NCBI GenBank assembly: GCA_900549415.1
Contig: URNX01000057.1
Location: 1 to 19,926 of the forward strand
From: an uncultured bacterium
GTDB lineage: Bacteria; Verrucomicrobiota; Lentisphaeria; Victivallales; UBA1829
Length of the DNA stretch: 19,926 bases
Direction of reading: 5' to 3'
Below the pieces are notes generated by a model. It did no database searches. It was not told the origin of the DNA and was given only the letters and a program-made list of their open reading frames with translations. Made by a program: the position numbers and the translations under genes. Of this stretch, positions 13,126-19,926 are shown piece by piece (the stretch's first letter is position 1; the number at the start of each line of letters is the position of its first letter).

Positions 13126-13685
13126 CAGCCGGCAGCGTCTGCACTTTTTCTGCGAGTTTCTGCGCCCTCAACGGGCTTGTTGGATTCGGCACGCGCCGCA
13201 AGCGCGTCCAGATTGTTGATCGCCGGAATGTTGGTCATCGCGACCGACGTCACCCGCAGCGGTCCTTTTTCGATTCCCCGCAATACCGGAGAATAATACT
13301 TGTAAATCTTCTCTTTCAGCATCTCGTATGCCGCCGGAGTCCACTGCACTTTCACGCGCAGCTCTTCGCCCTTCAATGCAAGTTCGCCATATCCCATCGC
13401 CGCGACTCCGCCCGGAAACAGACGCGCCGTCTCCGCCTCGTCCAGCTTCTTGCGGTTGGCAAGCTCGTAAAGATAATGTTCCGAATCAATCGGAATCAGC
13501 TCACCCTTCTTGCGGTGATACTCCATGATCTGCCGCATCTCCTCGCCCGAGAGCCGGATCGCCCCGTCCTGACCTTCCTGACAGATCGGGTTGTCGCCCG
13601 TCCGCAGCAGTGTCCATTCAACCGGAACTCCGTTTTTATCCCGCACAACTCCCCGCGTCTCCGCGGATAATGCCATCCAGTTCAT
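13125..13685 (-). CDS. Mu-like prophage gpI (protease/scaffold) homologue, C-terminally short
   Basis: In Mu-type phages gpI is the prohead protease that also supplies the scaffold. The 186-aa product has IPIDSEHYLYE (64-74), then GYGELALKGEELRVKVQWTP and a KYYSPV element (to about 134), and SVAMTNIPAINNLDAL (147-162), the order seen in Mu gpI N-terminal halves. At 186 aa against about 360 for Mu gpI, the scaffold half is missing. The start is ATG 13685 (MNWMALS), with AGAGG 9 bp upstream; the frame is also open to a TTG at 13751 through a 9-bp tandem repeat. It lies downstream of the gpF fragment in the same order as Mu late genes. Probably a decaying prophage remnant. Confidence 0.65.
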   Translation of the reverse strand: MNWMALSAETRGVVRDKNGVPVEWTLLRTGDNPICQEGQDGAIRLSGEEMRQIMEYHRKKGELIPIDSEHYLYELANRKKLDEAETARLFPGGVAAMGYGELALKGEELRVKVQWTPAAYEMLKEKIYKYYSPVLRGIEKGPLRVTSVAMTNIPAINNLDALAARAESNKPVEGAETRRKSADAAG

Positions 13686-13715
13686 CTGCGCAAACCTCTT
13701 CTTTCTCTCTTCTTC

Positions 13716-13751
13716 GTCCGACCCGTCCGACCCGTCAGACTTGTCCGACAA
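13716..13751. repeat. Four-unit 9-bp tandem repeat (GTCCGACCC type)
   Basis: Units begin at 13716, 13725, 13734 and 13743: two identical GTCCGACCC, then GTCAGACTT and GTCCGACAA. Read through on the minus strand it would encode an SDKSDGSDGSD tract if the gpI-like frame began at the TTG at 13751. It lies just before the chosen gpI start. Confidence 0.7.
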
Positions 13752-13792
13752 AAAAAACTTGACTTTTGAAAAAACAGTGCTATTGTAATTCC

Positions 13793-13863
13793 AAAGCGGA
13801 TTCTCCGAGTGTGTGTAGAAACCTCACGATTGAGGCGGCCTGCGGAAAATAAGAATCCGCTTT
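13793..13863. repeat. 71-bp branched inverted repeat between the prophage genes
   Basis: A perfect 12-bp outer stem (AAAGCGGATTCT at 13793-13804 with its complement at 13852-13863) encloses a second perfect 5-bp hairpin (CCTCA at 13822-13826, loop CGAT, TGAGG at 13831-13835). It begins 2 bp past the stop of the gpF-like frame. It may be that gene's terminator or a small mobile or structured element; no long T-run follows on either strand. Confidence 0.6.
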
Positions 13864-13864
13864 A

Positions 13865-14872
13865 TTATTTCAGTGCCCATTCGGTATTGCCGTAATTATC
13901 TCCGGCGTTGTTCCAGCTTACCAGCTTCAATTCCTTACCGTCCCACACCAGCACGCAGTAAGCCTGCGTCTCCGGATTGTGCAGCACGATCCGCTTCAGG
14001 CAAATCGGAACTTTTACTCTCTGATTCTTTTTTAAGACAGTCGCAACCGCCCGTTTCAGGCTCACAACAACTCTGCAGTTCTGATTGCCGAGCGTTTCCT
14101 GCAGCAGTTTGATTGCCGCATCCGGATCCACAAACAACTCTTTGTGGTTTCGCCAAAGATGCTCAATCCCATTGTACGGATTACCGCGACCCAGCATAAC
14201 CGAGACATCTTCCGGCAATCCGGCAGACACTGCTGCCCGCCGATTCAGCTTTGCCACCTCAAACGGTTCCTTCAGAAACTTGTCTGCAACTGCCCCCGGA
14301 ATGTTTTTCCCTTGTTTTCCGGCATCTTCAAATGCCTTGTTTACAGTCAAATAATCGGGCAGATTGTCCGGATCCAGGCCGACAGCTTTTATCTCCTGAC
14401 GTGCGGCTTCTTTCATTGCTTCAAATCCAGATTTGACCCGGTTCAAATTAGGCAAATCAACCAGACGTTCTCCGCTGATGGGTGGAGCTGTAATCAATCC
14501 GACGCTTCCAAGACGTTTGTCTTTTACCGCCTCTTCCGCTTGTTTTACGATATTGGCACGGCTCATCGGTTCCAATCGTCCGAGGTCAAACTCCTCGAAC
14601 ACCGTCGCCGGATCGAACACAAATCCGCTCCGGCTGTCGACCGTCACTTTTTCCGGCGGCGTCGGCTTCTGAATCAGCTCCGGAGTTTTCCCGGCTGCTT
14701 TCGCAGTGATCTCCTCCAGCCAGCAGCGGCAGTTGAACTCCCACGGAGGCGTGTGCGTCCGCAGAAACGGGTCGTCCTTGCGGAAGATCTTTCCATCCAG
14801 ATGTGTGTGCTCACTGCGCGTCCGGCGGGGTGGCGGGAATTTCTTCAGAAAGTGAAGATGTTTTTCTACGGT
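13865..14872 (-). pseudogene. Mu gpF/MuF-like head morphogenesis protein, N-terminally truncated, with C-terminal toxin-like extension
   Basis: The frame is open from an in-frame TGA at 14873-14875 to the stop at 13865 (335 codons). Its beginning holds the last part of a MuF/SPP1-gp7 domain: RRTRSEHTHLDGKIF, KDDPFLRTHTPPWEFNCRCW, with the diagnostic NCRC at 14734-14723. The N-terminal bulk of that domain (usually 200 or more residues) is absent, so this is a truncated gene. After a linker of about 190 residues the C-terminus (SLKRAVATVLKKNQRV, then WDGKELKLVSWNNAGDN) looks like the small nuclease-type toxin domains seen at the end of phage MuF proteins; that is inference. A GTG at 14647 could start a shorter product. 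No obvious immunity gene follows. Confidence 0.6.
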
Positions 14873-15092
14873 TCAAGGGGCGAATTACCATTTCACGGAA
14901 GTGTCCGGGACAGAGAATACTTTAAATTAAAAATCTATCAGTTACCTGAAATTTCGAGTGTAAAATAGTTGCAGTTTATGGCAAAGACCGTCGAAGAGGA
15001 GTCTTTTCTGCGGATGATTCGACAAAACGAATACAAAACAACGTCTTAGACATTTATTTTTGCAAGAATAATAATGGTAAGGAAGGGGAAAA
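14873..15092. other. AT-rich intergenic stretch, no gene seen
   Basis: These 220 bp lie between the truncated gpF gene and tRNA-Lys. No open frame with a ribosome site, no tRNA and no convincing hairpin is visible. The region probably contains the junction where the rest of the prophage was lost. Confidence 0.6.
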
Positions 15093-15168
15093 TGGTGCGC
15101 CCACAGGGACTCGAACCCGGGACCCAATGATTAAGAGTCATTTGCTCTACCAACTGAGCTATGGGCGC
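15093..15168 (-). tRNA. tRNA-Lys (CUU)
   Basis: On the minus strand, GCGCCCA pairs with TGGGCGC, the discriminator is A and CCA is encoded. The D arm contains GCTCAGTTGGTAGAGC, the anticodon stem AATGA/TCATT holds loop CTCTTAA, giving anticodon CTT, and the T arm is GGGTTCGAGTCCC. Confidence 0.95.
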
Positions 15169-15368
15169 ATTTGCGATGGCTTATCGCTTGGTATGCGATT
15201 AATATATACCGGTTCGTGAAAAATGCAAATGACTTTTGCAAAAAAATCTGATTTTTTTGTTTCTTGTGGTTTTCAGAACGCTGAAACAGACGAAAAACGG
15301 TTCATCGACAATATCGGGTATAGGTTGAGCAAAAAATATGGAAGAGGCTTTTGCCGATATGGAATTTA

Positions 15369-15445
15369 TGGTCGGAGCAGTGGGATTCGAACCCACGACT
15401 TTCTGGTCCCAAACCAGACGCGCTACCGGGCTGCGCTATGCTCCG
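15369..15445 (-). tRNA. tRNA-Pro (UGG)
   Basis: On the minus strand, CGGAGCA pairs with TGCTCCG, discriminator A, encoded CCA. The anticodon stem TCTGG/CCAGA holds loop TTTGGGA, giving anticodon TGG, and the T arm is GTGGGTTCGAATCCCAC. It lies 200 bp upstream of tRNA-Lys on the same strand and may share its transcript. Confidence 0.95.
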
Positions 15446-15525
15446 TCTCATGTCTACAATATATCCGCTGAAGCAGGAAAATCAAGTGCAGAAATAATTT
15501 TTTTGACGAGATGCTCTTGAAAGGG

Positions 15526-15553
15526 TTGTATTCGTAAATATATATGCTATATT
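15526..15553 (+). promoter_or_regulatory. Promoter of the SSS symporter gene
   Basis: TTGTAT (15526-15531), a 16-bp spacer and TATATT (15548-15553) lie in an AT-rich stretch. Initiation here would leave a leader of about 290 nt before the symporter ATG. Confidence 0.55.
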
Positions 15554-15849
15554 AGTTATTGATTATTTGAAAAAAAAGAATAACGGCTTCTGAGCAACCC
15601 GGTCCGGCTCGTCTTTTTGGAGGGTTCTCTGCACGAATTCTCCCTGTGCAGAGAGGTTTTCAAACAGATACACCATTCCGGCTGCCGGATTCCTGCATTG
15701 CATTTTTTCAAGAAATCAATACGCGGCAGAACGGAGATTTCCCGTCAGCACTGGAGAGTGTTTGTGCAAGGGCAAAATCCGCAAAGCCGGATGTTCCGTC
15801 CCGGTGCCCCGGGCGGTGTTATCAATAGTTTGAACGAAAGAAGGAAAAA
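15554..15849 (+). promoter_or_regulatory. Long structured 5' leader of the symporter gene
   Basis: The leader holds a perfect 8-bp hairpin (CTCTGCAC 15627-15634 with GTGCAGAG 15646-15653, loop 11 nt) followed by AGGTTTTC. Downstream are a TCCGG-CTG-CCGGA hairpin (15677-15689), an ATCCG/CGGAT stem around 15777-15792, and a CCCGG/CCGGG stem near 15801-15813. The length and number of stems suggest post-transcriptional control, but it matches no riboswitch class I know. An open frame from TTG 15617 ends in the symporter start (ATGA); I do not believe it is a gene. Confidence 0.4.
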
Positions 15850-18114
15850 ATGACTTGGATCGACTGGTGTATCACGATCATCCCGATGGCCGCGCTCATC
15901 TGGATGGCGTTTTACTCACGCAGGTACGCACGAGGGGTTGTCGACTATTTGGCAGCCGGACGAATCGCTGGACGTTACGTAATCTCTGTCGGTGACCTCA
16001 CCGCCGGACTTTCCGTCATCACCCTGGTCGCAGGATGCGAACAGAACTATCAGACCGGCTTTGCCGTCGGTTTCTGGGGAGCCGTCACCGCGCCTGTCGG
16101 CGTGTTCATCGCTCTTACCGGATACTGCATGTACCGCTGGCGTGAAACCCGCTGTCTTTCCATGGGTCAGTTCCTTGAAATGCGCTACGGCAGCAAATTC
16201 TTCCGTGTTTTCTGCGCAACACTGCGGACCATTGCGGAAATGGTGACCAACGCCATCGGTCCCGCAATCGCAACCAACTTCTTTATCTATTACCTCGGTC
16301 TTCCGCACAAAATCATGATCTGCGGCGTCAATCTGCCCTGCTACGCTATCATTGTCGCCCTCTGCCTGATTCTGGCGCTGATGTTCATTCTCCCCGGCGG
16401 TCGAATTTCCCTTCTGATCACCGACTGTGTGCAGGGACTTCTCTGCTACCCGGTGTTCGTCGTTATCGTCGGCTACATCATTCTGAACTTCTCCTGGACC
16501 TACGATATCGCCCCGGTCATGTGGAACCGTGTTCCCGGACAGAGCTTCATGAATCCGTATGATGTTTCCGAGCTCCGCGACTTCAATATTTTCGCTCTGA
16601 TCGTTTCTCTCTGCGGTTCGATTCTGAACCGTGCCGGATGGATCGGCAACGACACAAGCGGAGCGGCAAAGACTCCGCACGAACAGAAAATGGCGGGCGT
16701 GCTCGGCTCCTGGCGCAACGGCTTCTCATGGATGATGATTCTCCTTCTCGCAATCGTCGTTATCGTCTTCATGACCAGCCCGCACTTCGTCGGCAAAAAC
16801 CGCTTCAACACCAACAGCACGGAAGTCCGTCAGGAGCTCTCCGCAAAGGTTCTGGAAGAGGCTATTCCGGATGACGAAGCTCTCCGCGCGAAGATCATCG
16901 CGAAGGTCAAAGAGGTCCCGTCGCGGGTCACCCAGGAATATATTGATTCCCCGAACTCCCAGCAGAAGAACCTCGATACGCCGTACTTCGATACGGTTCG
17001 TCAGGAACTCGGCGATACTCCGGAAGGACGTTACCAGTTCCAAAAGTTCCGTTCGCTTTACCAGCAGATGATGATGCCGACCGTCGTCGCGAAGATTTTC
17101 CCCGTGGGTATGCTCGGTCTCTTCTGTCTGCTGATGGTCATGCTCCTGATCTCCACGGACGACAGCCGAATCTTCAACGCTTCCTCGACTCTGATGCAGG
17201 ACGTTATTCTGCCGATGTTCAAGGGACACCTTCCGCAGGCGAAGCATCTGCTCTACCTCCGCCTTATGACGATCGGCGTGGCGGTCTTCTTCCTGATCGT
17301 GTCGCTGTTCTTCGCCCAGCTGGACTACATCAACATGTTCACCACGATCATGTGTTCGCTGTGGCTCGGCGGTGCCGGCCCGATCATGGTGTTCGGCCTC
17401 TACAGCCGTTTCGGAAACCTGACCGGCGCATGGTGCGCCATCATCTTCGGTTCCGGAACTTCGCTCGCCGGACTCATCCTTCAGCGCACCTGGGCGCTCA
17501 CCGTCTATCCGTTCCTTGAAAGAATGGGCTGGGTGGAAGGACTCAACAACTTCCTCGTTGCGGTTTCCTCCCCGTTCAATCCCTGGATCGAGTGGTCGAT
17601 GGATCCGGTGAAGTTCCCGATCAACTCGTTTGAAATCTACTTCATCTCCATGATCCTCTCGGTCGGCGGCTACGTCATCGGCTCCTATCTAACCTACAAG
17701 CCGTACGATCTCGACAAGCTTCTGCACCGCGGCAAGTACGCGGACGGGCCGGAGCCGGTCAAGGAAAAATGGACTCTGCGGAACATCTTCAGCAAGATTA
17801 TCGGCATCACTCCGGAATACACCCGCGGCGACAGAATCATTGCCTACTCGGTGTTCTTCTACTCGGTCGTGTACAGCGTCGGCATCATATTCTTCGGTAT
17901 CGTGATCTGGAATGCGATCTGGCCGTGGCCGCACTCCTGGTGGACGGTGAAGTTCTTCATCACCACGCTGCTGATCCCGGGTATCGTCGGCGTCATCTCG
18001 ACCATCTGGTTCATGATCGGCGGTTCGATTGACGCGATTCAGCTCTTCCGGGATCTGAAGAAGCGCGTTGAGGACCCGAACGACAACGGTCAGATTCTCG
18101 ACGACCACAAATAA
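15850..18114 (+). CDS. Sodium:solute symporter (SSS family), large type
   Basis: This polytopic inner-membrane Na+-coupled transporter is 754 aa, well above the usual 500-550. Family features are an opening membrane segment (1-20) followed by YSRRYARGVVDYLAAGR (22-38), GDLTAGLSVITLVAG (48-62), and the Na+-site helix containing LLISTDDSRIFNASSTLMQD (432-451). Two additions explain the length: a charged, probably extramembrane insertion at about 310-412 (Glu/Lys-rich, with RVTQEYIDSPNS), and extra C-terminal membrane segments (about 675-735) ending in a hydrophilic tail. The start is ATG 15850 with AAGGA upstream. The gene stands alone behind its own promoter and long leader. The substrate is unknown; a sugar or sugar acid would fit the glycosidase in the window, but the two genes are 13 kb apart. 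Confidence 0.85.
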   Translation: MTWIDWCITIIPMAALIWMAFYSRRYARGVVDYLAAGRIAGRYVISVGDLTAGLSVITLVAGCEQNYQTGFAVGFWGAVTAPVGVFIALTGYCMYRWRETRCLSMGQFLEMRYGSKFFRVFCATLRTIAEMVTNAIGPAIATNFFIYYLGLPHKIMICGVNLPCYAIIVALCLILALMFILPGGRISLLITDCVQGLLCYPVFVVIVGYIILNFSWTYDIAPVMWNRVPGQSFMNPYDVSELRDFNIFALIVSLCGSILNRAGWIGNDTSGAAKTPHEQKMAGVLGSWRNGFSWMMILLLAIVVIVFMTSPHFVGKNRFNTNSTEVRQELSAKVLEEAIPDDEALRAKIIAKVKEVPSRVTQEYIDSPNSQQKNLDTPYFDTVRQELGDTPEGRYQFQKFRSLYQQMMMPTVVAKIFPVGMLGLFCLLMVMLLISTDDSRIFNASSTLMQDVILPMFKGHLPQAKHLLYLRLMTIGVAVFFLIVSLFFAQLDYINMFTTIMCSLWLGGAGPIMVFGLYSRFGNLTGAWCAIIFGSGTSLAGLILQRTWALTVYPFLERMGWVEGLNNFLVAVSSPFNPWIEWSMDPVKFPINSFEIYFISMILSVGGYVIGSYLTYKPYDLDKLLHRGKYADGPEPVKEKWTLRNIFSKIIGITPEYTRGDRIIAYSVFFYSVVYSVGIIFFGIVIWNAIWPWPHSWWTVKFFITTLLIPGIVGVISTIWFMIGGSIDAIQLFRDLKKRVEDPNDNGQILDDHK

Positions 18115-18141
18115 TCCGGAATTTCCGTTTCGGATATGAAA

Positions 18142-18160
18142 AGGGGCTGTTGCAAAACCT
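18142..18160. repeat. IS1182 left terminal inverted repeat
   Basis: A 19-bp repeat, identical to the reverse complement of 19908-19926. It overlaps the last codon boundary of the transposase. Confidence 0.9.
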
Positions 18161-19829
18161 AGTGTTTTGTGACGGTCCCTTTTCTGTACTTATATTTAGT
18201 TTTTCCTCCATTCTTCTTTTTCGACAGCTTCTTTATCAGCCTTTCCATATTTGGCTCTTTGGGAATTTCCGGTTCAAGTCCATCCGGAGCCGTCCAATAG
18301 TCTGTTTTTCCCTTGCCTTCGATGAAGGTGAACAACTTCCGTATGTTGTATCCAAGACAGACCAGCATACATTCCATGCTGACATTGTCAAGCCCTTTGC
18401 GGCGCACTCTGTCGTAGTTCATGTCCTGCTTCATCACGCCAAAGACCCCTTCAACCTGCGACGAACGGTTGATGCGCATTTCTATTCCCTTCGGCGACAG
18501 GAGGTTTGTCGTCGCCTCACTCTTGAACACCCATAGGTCGTAGCTGGCCTCGAACACCCTTTCCTGACGATTCCCGTTCTTCAGCATTCTCATGCAATAG
18601 GGCTTGAACTTGCATCGCCAGCACTTTTCAATGCGGTAGAAATGAGTTTCTCGCCCTCTGTGATGAGTGCCGCTGTTTTCGCATACGACAGCCTTCCGTC
18701 CGTTCAGGCAGACCAGATTTCTCTCCTCGTCAAAATGGTATAGCTCGACATACTCGCCGCCAACCATCCTCTGCCATGTCTGCGGCTTCACATAGTTTTC
18801 CATGCCAGCCGCAGACATGTATCTGTAGTTTTCCAGTGAACTGTATCCGCTGTCTGCACACACTCTTTTCGGATAGCTGCCGTAGTCGGCATGGTAGTTG
18901 TCGAGCAGCGGGATAAAAGCCCTGGAATTGGCCCTCTCCTGCGACACGAGGAAGTCCAGCACAAGTCCCTTGGAAACCAGAATCTGAAGAGAATACGCTG
19001 CATGCATGTTGCTTCCGAGACCGGAATAGTAGTCTTCCTTCAGACACATGACCGTCGCGTCCCTATCTGTCTTGTAGTAAGAATTCCGCCCCGGCCCACA
19101 GATGGCTTCTATCTCCTCGTATTTCAAAGTCTTGAGCAGCATTTTCTCAAGAGAGTGGAAGTCCCTGACTATCTGCTCCTGCCGATGTCCTGACCCGCTG
19201 GCGATGACCAGCCTCGCATCCGCTATCTTCTGTCTGAGCATCGAGAGGTAGCCGCCCACTTCCTTCGATATGAATGCCCTCTTCCCCTCAGGCAAAGGAA
19301 AATAGACCGAAATTACTGTCCTAAGTCCTTCATTCAGCTTGTCGTGTCTTTTTCCGGGTCTCCAAACAAACTTGTATTTGTTGGCGTTCGCCTCGAGTTT
19401 CGTGCCATCGACGAAGGCATCTGAAACGTCCACACAGTATTTCCCGACTATTTCCTTCATGATACAGGGGAATATTTCCCGCCATCGTGCAACAACTACG
19501 TTGTTGCAAAAACTGGAAATAGTGGAATAGGACGGGACCTTCTGATCCATCAGATACATGAAGCGCGTATCGAATCTCATGCTCTCCTCTATCTGCCGGA
19601 GACTGCCGGTATGTCGAGAGAAGACATACAGGAGGGTCGCGAACAGTCGATAAGGGTTGTAAGATGGACGACCGCCAGTTTCCTGTCTTCTGCCGACTGC
19701 ATCCTCGATTATTCTGCCCACCCCGGATTCTTCCAGAATAAAAAGAAAATCGTTCAATTTTTGTTTTTGCTCAGACGAAATGTCTGAGCAAAGGAAAAAA
19801 TAATCCTGCTGAGTTGTAAAATAGGCCAT
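18159..19829 (-). CDS. IS1182-family transposase (DDE)
   Basis: The product is 556 aa, a full-length IS1182 transposase. The N-terminal DUF772-type domain includes GGRPSYNPYRLFATLLYVFS (52-71) and SLRQIEESMRFDTRFMYLM. The catalytic triad is readable as D141 in FVDGTKLEANAN, D326 in VCADSGYSSLENY and E460 in SSQVEGVFGVMKQD. A cysteine pair in CWRCKFKPYC (403-412) matches the zinc-binding insertion typical of the family. ATG 19829 has AGGAGA 5 bp upstream. The stop codon TAG (18161-18159) lies inside the left terminal repeat. No stop or frameshift is seen, so it may be active. Confidence 0.93.
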   Translation of the reverse strand: MAYFTTQQDYFFLCSDISSEQKQKLNDFLFILEESGVGRIIEDAVGRRQETGGRPSYNPYRLFATLLYVFSRHTGSLRQIEESMRFDTRFMYLMDQKVPSYSTISSFCNNVVVARWREIFPCIMKEIVGKYCVDVSDAFVDGTKLEANANKYKFVWRPGKRHDKLNEGLRTVISVYFPLPEGKRAFISKEVGGYLSMLRQKIADARLVIASGSGHRQEQIVRDFHSLEKMLLKTLKYEEIEAICGPGRNSYYKTDRDATVMCLKEDYYSGLGSNMHAAYSLQILVSKGLVLDFLVSQERANSRAFIPLLDNYHADYGSYPKRVCADSGYSSLENYRYMSAAGMENYVKPQTWQRMVGGEYVELYHFDEERNLVCLNGRKAVVCENSGTHHRGRETHFYRIEKCWRCKFKPYCMRMLKNGNRQERVFEASYDLWVFKSEATTNLLSPKGIEMRINRSSQVEGVFGVMKQDMNYDRVRRKGLDNVSMECMLVCLGYNIRKLFTFIEGKGKTDYWTAPDGLEPEIPKEPNMERLIKKLSKKKNGGKTKYKYRKGTVTKH

Positions 19830-19907
19830 CTCGTTCTCCTGAACATGGCCATAAGATAGATGATTTGAGCATGAAAAGCAAAAAGGAGCTGTCGCTTCCT
19901 CTTAATG

Positions 19908-19926
19908 AGGTTTTGCAACAGCCCCT
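19908..19926. repeat. IS1182 right terminal inverted repeat
   Basis: A 19-bp repeat, the perfect inverse of the left end. The window ends at its outer base. Confidence 0.9.

Larger units (their letters stand above)
18142..19926 (-). mobile_element. Complete IS1182-family insertion sequence
   Basis: The element is 1785 bp. Perfect 19-bp terminal inverted repeats, AGGGGCTGTTGCAAAACCT, lie at 18142-18160 and, inverted, at 19908-19926. It holds a single intact transposase. The right end is the last base of the window, so the target duplication cannot be checked. It inserted 27 bp after the symporter stop, directly behind a weak hairpin (ATCCG 18114-18118, CGGAT 18131-18135). Confidence 0.9.

Noticed and set aside
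14880..14930. Possible second IS end (GTGTCCGGGACA motif) beside the prophage remnant
   Set aside because: It is a single short motif without a partner repeat or transposase nearby.
15617..15853. 78-codon frame in the symporter leader whose stop overlaps the symporter ATG
   Set aside because: It begins at a TTG inside a hairpin region, resembles nothing, and its composition looks like structured leader rather than code; the overlap is the only argument for it.
1..19926. CRISPR array or restriction/defence operon
   Set aside because: No regularly spaced repeats of the right size and no cas, restriction or abortive-infection motifs on either strand.

Overview
The window is about 20 kb of bacterial chromosome, moderately GC-rich in the genes and AT-rich between them. 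Single-domain secreted discoidin proteins, a GHL6/GH151-like glycosidase, a very large sodium/solute symporter, a prepilin peptidase, clear Shine-Dalgarno sites and sigma70-like promoters together suggest an anaerobic, glycan-using Lentisphaerota/Verrucomicrobiota-type organism (Victivallis-like). That assignment is an inference from gene content; there is no rRNA or other marker to fix it.

Layout. 1-76: tRNA-Glu. 166-895: a decayed ISL3-family insertion sequence. 1012-3003 (-): a glycoside hydrolase with its own promoter and a 3' hairpin. 3219-5457 (+): three tandem secreted discoidin-domain proteins followed by a type IV prepilin peptidase. 5528-6566 (+): a LacI-family regulator with a near-consensus promoter and an operator-like palindrome just downstream of it. 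6588-10578 (+): a tight operon behind a second copy of that palindrome, with three consecutive paralogues of the QueG/reductive-dehalogenase-like double-[4Fe-4S] family and then a cysteine-rich protein resembling peptidase U32/UbiU-UbiV. 10581-12335 (-): a small membrane protein, tsaB and a membrane-anchored YpmS-like protein.

12401-12742 (-) carries no credible gene but folds into a chain of hairpins that present seven G5-G7 runs, mostly in loops, and ends in a 14-bp terminator stem followed by a U-tract. It looks like an undescribed structured RNA and is the strongest novelty here. A duplicated 31-bp promoter-like element lies upstream of it.

12978-15445: tRNA-Leu, a broken Mu-like prophage remnant (gpI protease-like and truncated gpF/MuF-like genes with an odd stem-branched inverted repeat between them), tRNA-Lys and tRNA-Pro. 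15526-18114 (+): a promoter, a roughly 290-nt structured leader and a 754-aa SSS-family symporter. 18142-19926: a complete IS1182-family element with perfect 19-bp ends; the window stops exactly at its right end.

How it fits together. The glycosidase, discoidin proteins and symporter fit outside-the-cell glycan or glycoconjugate use and uptake of the product. The LacI-controlled Fe-S operon looks like an inducible anaerobic redox module (possibly corrinoid-dependent) of unknown substrate. The minus-strand housekeeping block (tsaB) is unrelated, and the mobile elements and prophage debris cluster near tRNA genes.
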